DNA of 64,000 bases from contig JBDOQK010000046.1 in assembly GCA_040437565.1 (NCBI GenBank), positions 186,001 to 250,000 of the forward strand. The letters are read 5' to 3'. The DNA comes from Albugo candida. Its lineage: Eukaryota; Oomycota; Peronosporomycetes; Albuginales. How positions within the stretch are numbered: position 1 is the first letter of the stretch; the number at the start of each line of letters is the position of its first letter. The notes beneath the pieces are model-generated. The model ran no database searches, was not told the DNA's origin, and saw nothing but the letters and a program-made list of their open reading frames with translations. Positions 23,573 through 35,359 of this stretch are shown here, piece by piece. The position numbers and the translations under genes are program-made.

Positions 23573-25852
23573 CTACAGCTCCTCCTTCTCCTGCGCTGGG
23601 CCATCCGAGTGACTATCTCTGTCTTCATGGTGATGCTCGTGTTTCTTGGTCGCATCAGCTTCATGGCTTTCATGGATACTATTGCGTCCGTCTGGCACAA
23701 TATTATCAGTGTACAGTCCATCTGACGTTGGAAATTGTACTGAGGATGGATACTGCGAACCAAAATGAATCCGGAGCCTCGTCGCGGTCTTCTTTTCCTC
23801 TCCGGGTGGTGCAAAATCGAATGGAGGACTGACACCTATCGCAAGCCGAAGCCGATGATCTTTTTTGAAAATGTACGATATTGGCTCAAAAGTAAGGACT
23901 GCTTCATACACAAAATTTCCTTTGATCTCACGTGCATCTTTCCTTTCGAATGAGTACACAGAACATTTCGAGTGTATTGGCGAATGAATAGGATTCAAAT
24001 GCGCTTCTGTGACATATGTACTTCCAAACCGTTTGTTTTCATTTTTGAACAACGGGGTTTCGTCAATGTCTTCGATATACGCTGCCAGATTGATATGTGG
24101 CTGGTCGACTGAAAAATAAAAGCGAAGGGCGATTTCACCAGTGATTTCCATAAGGGGCAATTTTGATGTTTCAAAAATCAAGTAATCATCTGCAAACTCA
24201 TTTCGATCATGATAGTAATTGGGTCGCATGTTAAAAAGTTGCCCCACCATGTCCCATCGCGACGGAAACGCGTACTTCAAATTCCTTGGAATCGTTAGGT
24301 CAATATGATGATCGACAGGGTTTGTGTCGTCTTGAGGTTCAGATTTCTCCGTCAACGTTGCGTTTGGTTGCAGTTGGAATACTCGATGAGAACTGACATG
24401 TTTGGGAGGCCATACATCAGTGCCTTTCCATTTGTGATGAACGATCGAAAAATAGTGAATTGGTGACTCCTTATGCAATGGCGCAATATTGCGACGATTT
24501 GGATAAAAATGGTAGTCAAAGAAACGACTGATTTCGGCTAAATGCCAAAAGCATTTTTGTTTGGATTCAGCAAAAGGATCAGCATTATCAACTCCAGCGT
24601 GACTCCAGGGTCCAAGTATCAAGCGATATTTAGCCGGGTCAAGTCGTGAAGTGCTCGATCCTTTCTCTTTGATTGGAAGGAGGCTAATTATTTCCTCTGG
24701 TAATGTGTCTGTCATGTATTGATGCAGTCTAATAGCGGACCGAGCGACTCCCATATCATAATATCCAGCAAACGACAGGATTGCTACGTTCGAGGCAGCA
24801 ATGGCAGGTAGATGACGTGCCATATTCATATCAGCCAGCTTGACATTGACATTTTTAAAACGATCATCTCGATAGCGCACATTTCGCAATTCCTCATCCA
24901 GATTTGGATTGCTCGAATGTTCTGCTATGATTAGGTCAAATTTCGTTTTATTTTTGTCAACTGGATGGATATTGCCGCCAAAATATTGCATCATCAGTCT
25001 CGCTTTCATCGTAGGAATTTGTCGCCATCGTATTTGCCGATCTGAATCATGTGTAAAGGAAGCGAAATCTCTGATAGCACGTTCATTCTTTACTCCTCCT
25101 GGGAAAAAAGCATCTTGATATACATCGAGTGGTGATCCATTCAAAGTAATAGCTTTCAACGCGTTGTGCTGGGCACTTGCTAGCAACAAGGCCCCAATAC
25201 CGTCGAATCCATGACCCCAAGCAGCGACTCGTCCGTCTGACCAAGGCTGTTGTATAATCCAATCTATAATTTCACGTCCATCCTCAATTTCTTGCTGGGA
25301 AAAATCGTGTGTCTTCACACCGCCAGAAGCCCCAGATCCACGAACATCTACAGCCACCCAGGCATATCCCGAGGATATGAATCGCTGGATATAAGCATGA
25401 GTACGGGGATTCATGACAGGCGATTTCGAAAAGAGTGTAAACGGGAAATCCAATACGTAACCGCGACCATGTCGAGTGTATTGTATGATTGTCGGCACAC
25501 TATCATTCATATCCATGATGATTTGAGAAACATATGAATCCACAGCGATCGGAGTTCCATCATTCATGTCGACATATTGTGTTTTGTAAGAAATAAAGTC
25601 AGGTTTAAAAAATGGTAAAGAAGTGTATCGAGTGGAATCCCAATGGTTATCGTTGATGCCCGTGGCACATGAGATTGGCGTCTCTCGATTAACTATCCAA
25701 CTTCCTATTTGGCCAGCAAGCATTATAGTGATCATAGAGAATACACTACTCGATAGAAATTTTGATATCTTTGACGAGAAAAACGACGCATTTTGAGGCT
25801 GAGGAAGCGCCGGAAGTGGTGCTCCCCGGTCGGTAGAGGAAGCATCTGTCAT
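23573..25852 (-). CDS. S15/CocE-type alpha/beta hydrolase homologue lacking the nucleophile serine
   Basis: 759 residues, single exon, ATG at 25852. One transmembrane segment at about 36-54 precedes the globular part, so it is probably a type II membrane or signal-anchored protein. The N-terminal half is the X-Pro dipeptidyl-peptidase (S15) / CocE fold: oxyanion region IQYTRHGRG, VAVDVRGSGASGG, DGRVAAWGHGFDGIG, FAGYYDMGV with the acid Asp366, and LGPWSHAG with His418. The C-terminal half has the jelly-roll domain of the same family (ITGEIALRFYFSVDQPHINL). In the family the nucleophile elbow is GxSYxG; here it is GHGFDG, with Gly215 (GGA) in the serine position. Asp and His are kept. It may be an inactive binding protein, or another residue may act. 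The His-rich C terminus (KKHEHHHEDRDSH) could bind metal. Confidence 0.85.
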   Translation of the reverse strand: MTDASSTDRGAPLPALPQPQNASFFSSKISKFLSSSVFSMITIMLAGQIGSWIVNRETPISCATGINDNHWDSTRYTSLPFFKPDFISYKTQYVDMNDGTPIAVDSYVSQIIMDMNDSVPTIIQYTRHGRGYVLDFPFTLFSKSPVMNPRTHAYIQRFISSGYAWVAVDVRGSGASGGVKTHDFSQQEIEDGREIIDWIIQQPWSDGRVAAWGHGFDGIGALLLASAQHNALKAITLNGSPLDVYQDAFFPGGVKNERAIRDFASFTHDSDRQIRWRQIPTMKARLMMQYFGGNIHPVDKNKTKFDLIIAEHSSNPNLDEELRNVRYRDDRFKNVNVKLADMNMARHLPAIAASNVAILSFAGYYDMGVARSAIRLHQYMTDTLPEEIISLLPIKEKGSSTSRLDPAKYRLILGPWSHAGVDNADPFAESKQKCFWHLAEISRFFDYHFYPNRRNIAPLHKESPIHYFSIVHHKWKGTDVWPPKHVSSHRVFQLQPNATLTEKSEPQDDTNPVDHHIDLTIPRNLKYAFPSRWDMVGQLFNMRPNYYHDRNEFADDYLIFETSKLPLMEITGEIALRFYFSVDQPHINLAAYIEDIDETPLFKNENKRFGSTYVTEAHLNPIHSPIHSKCSVYSFERKDAREIKGNFVYEAVLTFEPISYIFKKDHRLRLAIGVSPPFDFAPPGEEKKTATRLRIHFGSQYPSSVQFPTSDGLYTDNIVPDGRNSIHESHEADATKKHEHHHEDRDSHSDGPAQEKEEL

Positions 25853-26049
25853 GTCAAAATTTGATTATTTAGAACACCCTCCGAAAATGAGTATCTGTAT
25901 GTGAATATATCGATTCTTAAAGGCCACTACATACAATGTGATTTGCTTATTTACGTAATTTAAACCAATTGAATGGCACTTCAATCGAATTTTCCTTGCT
26001 CGCATTTGCCTTCTTATCGTTCAACAGTTTTGATTGTAGACGATTTCGT

Positions 26050-28786
26050 ATGGATACACCGAATTCACATGGACTGTACAGTGCACTTTCACACTCGAAT
26101 GCATCATCATCTTTTCAGTGCTTTGCTGGTAAGATCTTTTGTCGTAGTCTCTCGTTAGGAGATTGGCGATAATAACTGTACAATTTCTTTGTGTTGTAGC
26201 AGGAAGAGCAAAGACTGATCAGGTTTTATTAGAATTTCTGTACAAAACTGCTGAAGTGATACTTCAATCTCGTTTGAATGGCGAGCTACAACATGAATTC
26301 GTGTCAAGAAGCAATCGCCGCGCACGCGTAAGGAGGCTTCTATCGTAAATTGGAAATTCATTTAGAGCTCTTGAAACTTGTAGTTCAATTTGGATATCGA
26401 AGAGCTTTCGTCTGTGCGTGACGCTATGCTACCTTGGAAAGAAAATGTTCATTTACCGCTAGTAATCGATATATTCTACGATGGAGCAGAGCAGAGTCGT
26501 ATCCACCTGGAACGATGGACGGTTATCTATATGGAAAAACCTATAATGAATGAGAATAATGCAGCATATCACGAAAATGCACATCTCAATGAGGACGTTT
26601 TGAAAGGATTACGAGAAGTCTGCAAAAAGGCAGCTATGCTTCTTCGCGCGTTGTATTCACTTATGCGGCAGCTTCCGCTACACCGACTCCATTTTGCGTC
26701 ATACCCGCCTTGTTTGAGTTATCGATTACATAGTACAGACGATACAGATCAGTTGATTAGTAAAATCGACGAGACACAGCAAGGATCTTTTGGAACGACG
26801 GAATCAGTCCGGCGGTACGCATTTTTGCCCATCTCAACGCCATTCGGATGCTTAGAAGTGACAGGATTGTATCGCGTTGACATAGTGGAATCTTTGATTG
26901 CTCTTAAAGACCTCAATTGTTCTCCAAAGATACTGTTCCAACCGGATGTAATCATTCAAGATTACGTGTCACCATCCGGTATGAGCGGTCGGATGCAACA
27001 AAGTGAAGAAAGTCATCGAAGTCGAACCAATACTTTGGACGAAAAGCAGGAGAGCATCAAGCAACCCCCCGAAGAAGAGGAACGAAAGGACGGACCCTCA
27101 TTGCAACACGGCTCTATTGAGCGAAGGCTGTGCTCGGAGAATTTGACACCACGGTCCCCTCGTCGTTCTTTGCCAAAGACTATTTCACAACCGATGGCAA
27201 TTCCAGTCAGAAATGGCGCAGGAGGTAACTTAGAAATCCAACATCTATCCAGCCCAAGTCAATCAAGACTGGTTAGTGGAGGGCCAGAAAATGACCTCAT
27301 ATCTTTGACGGAAAATCCTACTCATCCACGCTCGTTTGATGAATGCAATCGTTATCAAGAGGCTAATGTAAATATTGTTGCTGCTCCATTCGGGTATAAA
27401 AATGTCGCAGTCCACGACGCTCGTCCATCCATTGGTTCAAGCCAAAGCTCAGGTAACTCCAGTGTTAGTCACTGGAACAACAGAGGCGCCAATATCTACG
27501 GTATCAAAGAAGCTCCACAGCCAAAATCCACACCTCCTATTCATCCAAGCTCGCTTACTGGGCCACGCATTGCTCGAAGAAGAACCTTTACGCCATCACT
27601 AGATTCAGCAGGCCAAGTGGGTGGCGCGCTGGAAAATTTCTCGTTAGACTCTGAACTTCATGCAACATCAAACTTGCGATATGCTCAAACGCATACGTCG
27701 TCCAACATGTCGCCAACTTCTGCCAATTTAATGGATCATGTACGCGTTCTTACTGAGAAAACGGAAAAAACACGTCAAGACAAAGACGAGGGACGAAGAT
27801 CAAGCAACTCGACGATGACGACCCCACCATTTTCCTGCCTTGACTCACCATGCGACGTGAACGATAGCTACGATGAAGCTACAACCATTGTCAGGAGCGC
27901 CTGCGATAAAGATTGCATCGACAACACCTGTGCCACTCAAAAGAGCCCTCCCTTCCGAGCTAATCCATGCGAACTGTACACTACACCAGGCTTTACCTAC
28001 CGTCCACATGATCAGGCCTTTGTGGCACGTACGGATCAATACCAACCGAATCGGCGGGAAGTGAATACTCAAACATTGACTTCAAAGGACCATCAACATT
28101 CCAAGCACACACATCACTCAAAATTCCGTGTGAATTATCGCAGCAAACGATTCAGTACTGATGTATTCGATCAGCAATCATTTCGTTGGGGGATTTCTTC
28201 ACCTGATTCAGCAGAGACATTTCATTTGGTGCTGCCATTGGGTCGTGAGAAACAAGAGCAAAATAGCGAAACCTTTCAAGCAAATGCGATCATGTCGTAC
28301 GAAGCAGAAGACCACGATCTTCCATTTGCTATTAGCGACACTGGTTCTTTCCTGTCGACGGAGAAATTGACGGACGAAAATGTAGCTTTTCACACGGACA
28401 ATGGAGGTCAACATGCAAGTATCAACGAAGCAGACAATAGCAATCATGAAACAATCATGCTGAGATCCAGCGCGTCACAAGCCGAGTGGAAAACCACTGT
28501 GTCTGTAAGCAAATTTCTCCATCAACTAAATCATGCACCCAACCTGGAAATTTGTATCACCACGAGTCAAGACCGGGAAGTGGCGTTGCCTCTGATACAA
28601 GCATCATCGGCAGCCTCACAACAAATTGACAATGTTGCAGTTGGTAACATTGAAAGTGATAAGGCGAGTGGCATAATGGATTTATATAATGATGAATTGA
28701 ATGCATTCAAGAAATTACGAGACGATTTGACGTCTCAGTTGGGGTATGAAACCAATCCGTCGGAGACTTCTCGTCCATCAAAATAA
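26050..28786 (+). CDS. ATG13: Autophagy-related protein 13 (HORMA domain plus disordered tail)
   Basis: Three exons: 26050-26128, 26200-26327 and 26384-28786, with 71-bp and 56-bp introns; frames join cleanly to 869 residues. Exon 2 carries the family start of the HORMA domain (KTDQVLLEFLYKTAEVILQS), exon 3 continues FNLDIEEL, LERWTVIY (residues 111-118), a helix LLRALYSLMRQLPLHRL and STPFGCLEVTGLYR (220-233), all diagnostic for Atg13. The remaining 600 or so residues are Ser/Pro/Thr-rich and look disordered, as in other Atg13 proteins where this tail binds Atg1/ULK and Atg17/FIP200 and is phosphorylated by TOR. Atg13 is the regulatory subunit of the autophagy-initiating kinase complex. It is convergent with the next gene, 56 bp apart. 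Confidence 0.88.
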
Positions 28787-28842
28787 GCAAACAAGGGATG
28801 AGTACAATGGCCTCAATTATCTCATACAATAGCGACTTATCG

Positions 28843-29452
28843 TCACGCCTGCGTCATGCCTTCTGGTTCTACCTGCGATATATCCGTTGATGATGTGGTT
28901 CGAGCTTGCTTCCGATGTGTATATCTATCTTGTGCCGTACGTTTCCGTCTCTGTTTTCGCGACTTTTTGGCTTCATCTTTCCATCGAAGATATGATTCTG
29001 TACGTGCATTTACCATTACGTTTTGGATCCAAGCAGATTCAGCTCCCCATTGATCGACTAAAAGCTCTTGAACCAGTTTTGGAGTGAGAAGATTAAGTTC
29101 AGTAAACCCTCGACAAGCGCATCCATCGACTTGTTTTCGACCGATCACGTCAATAAATCGATCGATACATGGCTACCAGGAAAGCTACATTTGATGACCA
29201 CGAGCGCTTACGAGAAATTGAGATTTTATATACCTCGTTGCGTGCGTTGGTATCGATTGGGTCCATTTGATAGCGCGATAATAACGCATCCACTTGAGAA
29301 GCAGACGGTGCGGCAAGAAAGAGTAGCAACAGGGTACCTTGGCTTATCAGTCTTCCATTAGCAATTTCAGTCTGCTGAAGCCACGAGCGCAGCGTGCGTA
29401 AGTAAGCAGCGCGATCACGAAAATGATCAATTCTGATAAGTACGATTTCCAT
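28843..29452 (-). CDS. RWDD3-like (DUF1115-type C-terminal domain) protein
   Basis: Two exons, 29452-29234 and 29172-28843, joined over a 61-bp intron in phase 0 to 182 residues. Exon 1 reads VLIRIDHFRDRAAYLRTLRS, then GRLISQGTLLLLFLAAP and VDALLSRYQMDPIDTN; exon 2 opens PCIDRFIDVIG. Vertebrate RWDD3 (RSUME, a sumoylation enhancer) has the same order: a 'DHMR..YIKT' helix, a GRL..G..LIFL strand, a VDVDS turn and a CKEKMM helix. The N-terminal RWD domain of RWDD3 is not seen; it may lie on an unrecognised upstream exon, since the frame stays open before the ATG. A basic tail (KSRKQRRKRTAQDR) ends the protein. Function in oomycetes is unknown. Confidence 0.6.
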
Positions 29453-29820
29453 ATCGCTTGAATTGGTGCAATTCTTAACCAATCGATAGCCGCAGTGTCT
29501 GTTTTATTTTTACATTTGCTATTTTGTCGGAGCAGATGAGCTAATCAGAGCTATTGCTATGTATATAAGCGGCGCTGGATGGAAAAGTGTCCACTCAGTG
29601 TTTAACAAGACTTCAATATGATCAGTGCTAGCTAGTACTGGAAGAAGGTTAGTCTGATGAAGCTTGCTAGATTCTGCCTCCTATTTTATCGCACTTGCCG
29701 AAGGCAGGCGAGCGTACTGAGAGCGTAATACATCGCAATGTTTCAAAATGCAAGTGTGGCATCGGAGTATCGATTCTTGGCTACGAAAAGAAGCCAGCAT
29801 GATTCAAACGCTTGTTAAAT

Positions 29821-30278
29821 TCATTGCGGATGTTTATCATCGTAGGATACGTACATCGGCCTGGGAAAGTGTCCCAACGGATCCTGCATTCCCGTCAAAG
29901 ATCTGTCCATCGGGTTCTCTATGCACGCTAGTGTTTTGTCTCGTACGTTACAAACATTCTCAGACTTCGCCGAGTTACCAGGAACAAAATCAATCTCATC
30001 CCGTTTTAGTTTGTAATCTGGTTGCATGCTTTGTCGATGCTTTAATTTGTACTCCTTAGCCATCCGATACATAGCACATCGAACTCACGATGAGCTCGAT
30101 GAAAATCTTTGAAACATACCATTTTTGATCGTGAACTTAAGTAGTCTTTTTTGTTCGTCTTAAAGAGGGACGGCTTACTATTGCTCCTTTCAATTTCATC
30201 AAGCAAACGCGAACGGCACTTCAATATGGCCTTGATCGGTGGAGCAATATCAATCAACCTTACAAATTTTTCATCATC
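29821..30278 (-). CDS. Small hypothetical protein, two exons, 5' end unclear
   Basis: Exon A (about 30278-30120) and exon B (30054-29821) join over a 65-bp intron with a GTATGT donor in phase 0. Exon A reads DIAPPIKAILKCRSRLLDEI and ends NKKDYLSSRSKM; exon B gives YKLKHRQSMQPDYKLKRDE and ends PLGHFPRPMYVSYDDKHPQ. No in-frame ATG is seen before a stop at about 30290, so a further upstream exon is missing or the gene is 5'-truncated. I recognise no family. The composition and splice sites look genuine. Confidence 0.4.
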
Positions 30279-30299
30279 ATTTACAATTTAGAATTGGCA

Positions 30300-32800
30300 G
30301 CTCAAATCAGTATCTTTTTCTTTTATCCACAAAATGCACGCAAGTAGGCCTGCACCGTTTAAGCAATAAATTAAGTCTAAATTCAAGCAGCACGCATTCA
30401 CGCGAATCGAATCACCGTAGATTTTTATTCAGCTGAAGCCAGAAGCTGCATACAAGTAACATCTCGAGCTGCCTAAATACAATTAATGTACTCTCAATGG
30501 CCCGTAGGCTACTTGGTCATCAGTAGCTTATAGAGCGCAGATTGCACTGCTCTAGATGCTCGATAACAGCAGCCATGACTGCTCGTAAATTGATTATGGG
30601 CACAATTGACATGGACTATACTCATATTGTCTGGAAATGCTATGATCAATGCCAAGGTCTAGAAATCTGAAACTGATCTCGCTAGGGACAAAAATGGAAG
30701 GGTAATGTACCACACGTAATAAGCTGAGTTAACAGCGATCATTTTGAGAAGCGAACGAAAAGAGCCCCACGCATCAGATATGATATCCCCAAAAAGTGTG
30801 CCTTATTATGTGATTATTGGCGACGCACCATCTCAAGATGATTAGGCATAGATTCAGACGCCCAAAACGCATGTTTTTGATTTTGAAGGCCCGAGTCAGT
30901 TTCCATATCTTTTATTCTACTGTCGCGTTGGAGTTTAAATCCGGCACGGCGGGATTGAATTACACAAAATTTATGTGATATTCGAGGCTAATCTGCAAAC
31001 CCTGTTTGAGTAAATTTGGATAACGTGTAGCTTTCCCAGCCTTAGGCCGGAATTTTGTCAATACTTCTATTGTTTGTGCTGTTTCGGCTACTTTTTAGAC
31101 ACCTCTACGCATACATTCATCCCTTCAAAAAAGTTTTTCTTTGCGTTTCTGTCAAGTATCAGAGTCGTCAAATGTGTCTGGTAGATATGCAACTGCGAAA
31201 CGAATTGCTCTCAATCCTGCAGTCGAGGATAGAGCCATAACCTCCGGTAGGAAAGCGACTCCAATGATGATCCAAAGGAAGTCGAAAAAAGAAGAGATTT
31301 CCACCACCTATATGTGCTATGCTCACACATTCAAGAAGTTGAAGCTTGAGTTATTCGGAATTGATATTGAGCTAAAGATTCGAGAACCAAAGCCAAGCTT
31401 TATAGCATAGACAATGAATTCATGCGGTTGAGCATCCTTTTCTGAGAATGGCTTCTTGCATATAAGCCATACAGTGAGGGTTTGGTATGGGTGGAGATGG
31501 CATATTTATGAAGACTTCCGTCAGTGGGATACTCCTTGTAGCGTGATTCCGAAATGGAAACAGCGACATTCAGATTATCGGACCTGGGCACGTATCGATG
31601 AAGAATGATGCTAACTGGATCTGATTTTCAAGTTCCTACTCTCCCACCTCCAGCCAGCTCCAGCATTAAAGATATCGGATAGCCACAAGGGACTGATGAA
31701 AGCTATGCATACAGCGGCACAAGACGTTCAAATTTTATTTGATTTCTCGGCATTGGATGGAGAATATTCACAAGAGCTACAAGTACCAGATGTTAAGGAA
31801 TTTGACTTGGATTTAGGCTCTCTCACAGGGAACGTTGGGGTACGCGAAGGCGTCAGCTAATATTGTTTAGTTTGGATAGCAGTGCGTCTGTATGGTTCCA
31901 GGGGGGTGGCCGCGAAAATTGTCTACTTACTCACCATTACCAGGATACAGCATTTCGACACCAATAAGGTGGAAGCGATAAATAGTGTGTTGATGGGAAT
32001 TCGGAGTCTTTCTATCATCGACCACCTAATGGGGATCGAGCGTTACATGCAAGTAAAATGAGAATATTATCAAAGCGAAAGGTTGCGAAGTACTAACTTC
32101 ATGTGCAGCGTGCAAGGAGGGTAAAATAATGGCTGCCGCAAAGCGGGTGAAATTGATGATTGCTCGATCTCTTGCTAGATCGTCGCAACTCGCTCAGGGG
32201 TGGGGAATATCCCGGTGAATTTGCAGTTCAATTTCGTGATAAAGTTGTTCGTGCTCACGTGTTTCCTTCGGCGATCTTGTCTTGCATGTATAACTAGCAC
32301 TAAAGCATCTGGAAAAGTGCCCAAGAAGGAAACGCATTTTAATGACTCCTAAAAATCATCGACGTTTGCGACTCTCTATTCTGCGAGATCTAAAGGCAGC
32401 ATAATGCCACTCATGCTAAAAGATGCCCATACAAGAGATGTGTGCAACACTTTCCATTTTGAAAAAAACAGGGCGTCCACAAAAGAAGCGCTTTACATCG
32501 CAACAAGCTACGGAGGAAATGAAATAGTGCCAAACGATAATACGTGGAATATGCAACCCTTTTGGTCACCAACGTAGGACCTGTGCGATAAGGACGCATA
32601 GTTGCATGCTTCGTTATCTGCACCACATAGTGCATTTTCGATCAGAGTTTTTTCATCAAAGACTGGTTTATCCTCGTTATATTTCTGGGAACGTGCATGT
32701 CCGTACGTATACTACACATCTTTGGTATATTTTTTGTATTCCCTTTTTTTCTAATCCATCGGTATACTTTTTAATCTTATAATAGCTTGGTCTTTTTTTT
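30300..32800. other. Gene-poor stretch with coding-like ruins
   Basis: From about 31140 to 31860 the plus strand has pieces of coherent but broken reading (MCYAHTFKKLKLELFGIDIE, WYGWRWHIYEDFRQWDTPCS, VQILFDFSALDGEYSQELQV). They suggest a decayed gene of unknown kind. The rest has nothing I can name. Confidence 0.35.
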
Positions 32801-35230
32801 CCAGGTTTGGTATCCCCTAAAATAAAGGTCCCCACAACTTTTTTTTTCAAATTACATCATGCTTAGTTAAATTATTACTCCCAAAATTTTTCTCTTTCGA
32901 AAACAAAATAAAGATTTTTACATTTCTGATTAATTACATCCAAACATACCCTAGATTTTTGCTCCCACAACTTCAACAGAGATATTATTTTTGATTGCCT
33001 TATAAACAACTGTGATCGACTAATACAACTAACATTTTCCACTCGACACAGTCTACTCTAAATTTCTCTATGCAGCATTTGACTTCTCCATGTAAAATTC
33101 ACATCAAACTTTACACATTTTCATTTTATAAGCTACCTACAAGATTGCAATATGCTTCCCCACCAGCTCACCAAACCTACAACACATTTGAGGTGCTCTT
33201 CAAAGCTGTACAAGATTTCGCATTCATTGAAGTCTATGCATTGGCTATAAAGAGCTCTGCAAAAAATCCACGATACTACATAAAATGCAACTTAGGAGGG
33301 ACATACGATAGAAGATAAGATTCAATCATTAAGAGAGGACTTGAAGCACAAAATTTCAAATTTACTGATACAAAAATACAAACAAGTCAAACCTTACTCA
33401 GAAGAATCGACAGCGCCGAACTTCCACTAAGTTGATTGACTGCCGGTTTTTGTTATACGGTACAATATATAAACATATTTCAAAATGAAGATTGCTTGTG
33501 GAGAATGGTGAACATAACAATGAACAATCAAAAAATATTGCTAGGCATCCAATAGCACGAGGACTTACTATTGAGGCAAAAAATACCATCTAAAGGACCC
33601 TCTAGTCTGGAGCTAGACCTCGTGAGGCGAGAAATGCTCTTGAACCGCAAGATTCATCAAATAGAGCTAGCATGAGGGACATTTAGTCCTGAAGCAGACT
33701 CAGAAAGCTGTGCACTAGAGAAATATTTAGAATGTGATATCATTCTAATCCTTTTGATTTCCAGGATAAGTTGCAAAATCAGTCCCTCAATGGCAGAAAT
33801 AAAACCGCAGCACTACTTGAGGAAGTCAAGGAAGACCAATTCATCTCTCCAACTCAGTGCAGCGATGACAACAATCTGACTCATCATTTTTTGTACTAAT
33901 GCAAAGTCTATCAAATCGAGACGACGCTTTTCTTCTGTTTTGTTCTTGGAGTGCACACACAAGACTCCCACCGAAGGAGCATCAGGAAGACTACATATGG
34001 GCGCTCAACCAGATCAAAAGTATCTATAATGGGGTATCGTCTTCGAAGGTAATAATCACAGATCGTGAGCTTGCGCTAGTAAGGGCTGTCCAGGAAGAAC
34101 TCCCAACAATCAAGCATCTTATTTTGTCGTTGGCATATTGAAAAAATGTGCAGTCAAAATGCAAGAGCAAATTTGAGACTACAAAAGAATTTGATGACTT
34201 TATGAGTGATCGGTCACAGCGCAGCAATCCTGAAACTCAAGGAACGATTTGAAACAGCACGGACACACTTTTACCCTCACCTTGGAATTATTAACACATC
34301 ACGAGTGAAAGGAGCACATACTACAATCAAAAGATGGTTTAAGGTGTCAACAATGGATCTACGCGATGTAAAGACGAACTTAAGTAATTGTCTACAACAG
34401 CAATGGAGAATTCGAACAGCAGTTGCAGCAGCAGAGACTCGAGTTTACCATGATCTGAATGGTAGGATATATTATGGTGTAGTGGGTAAGGTGTCTCGCT
34501 TTCCTCTGAGGAAAATAAATATCAAATCAAGGAGATTTTGGCTGGCAGGATCTTGCACGTATGATTTTGAAGCAATTTATGGTCTACCCTGCTAGCACTC
34601 GCTTTCCAAAAAATAGTAATGATCGAACTCTCTTACCAGCTGACATCTACCAACAATGGCACCTTTCAAAAGATCGAATCAACAGTCTCTGAGGATGCTG
34701 AAGAAGATCCAGAGACTGGGATGGAGAATCTAGGAAATTTTGCAGCAACTTGAAACAACTTACCAAGGCTTGAATTCCAGTGAGCAGTAGAAATGGAGGA
34801 AACTTATGCAGATGCCAATTCAGAGATCAGAGCAGCATATCCGCCCTGTTCCATATTTAAGCAGCGAGGAAGACCAGAAGGATCACAGTAGCCTTCTCAG
34901 AATGTAGCTTTCATAAAACGAGATCTGTCAGCATTTGAGACTAAGACAGGGAAAATGCAGGTACAGCAACAGCGAAAAAAAGCGCCCATAACAAGCGGTC
35001 TTGTAGAATCTCAGTTTCGAACTCAGATCCAAGACAAGCTTGAGTAGAAAACTGAGTTTTTCTCTTCATTTCAAATTACATTCTATTTTCGTTGCTGGTA
35101 TATAATAATTGATATTGTGACTGAAATTGTGGAAGCAACAATTCAGGGTGTGTTTGTATGTTATTAGTTAGAAATATAAATTATTTATTTATCAAAAAAG
35201 TTGTGGCAGTATTATTTAAAGGAATTGTTA
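32800..35230 (+). mobile_element. Mutator-like element B, copy 1
   Basis: Terminal inverted repeats of about 130 bp lie at about 32806-32990 and 35090-35230 (left: TACATCCAAACATACCCTAG and GCTCCCACAACTTC; right, on the minus strand: ACATACAAACACACCCTGAA and GCTTCCACAATTTC). Inside is a FAR1-like MULE transposase in pieces: an N-terminal DNA-binding part (33070-33720), then the catalytic core from 33770 on (RDDAFLLFCSWSAHTRLPP, KVIITDRELALVRAVQEELP at 34047-34106) and the C-terminal part (VKGAHTTIKRWFKVSTMDLR at 34309-34368). Several stops and frame changes interrupt it. It resembles the copy at 53.7-55.6 kb. Confidence 0.75.
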
Positions 35231-35359
35231 AATTCACTCCCTTTTAAGTCACGTGACCCACATTATTATACTTTAGAAGCCGACACCGAGGTCGATTCAC
35301 TGGCGTCCACTTCCGAATGTTCCCAACCCACATCGATTCCGTATTAACTCAACGGAACG

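Noticed and set aside
23494-23832. Plus-strand 112-codon frame at the 3' end of the hydrolase
   Set aside because: It is antisense to the conserved C-terminal domain of the hydrolase.
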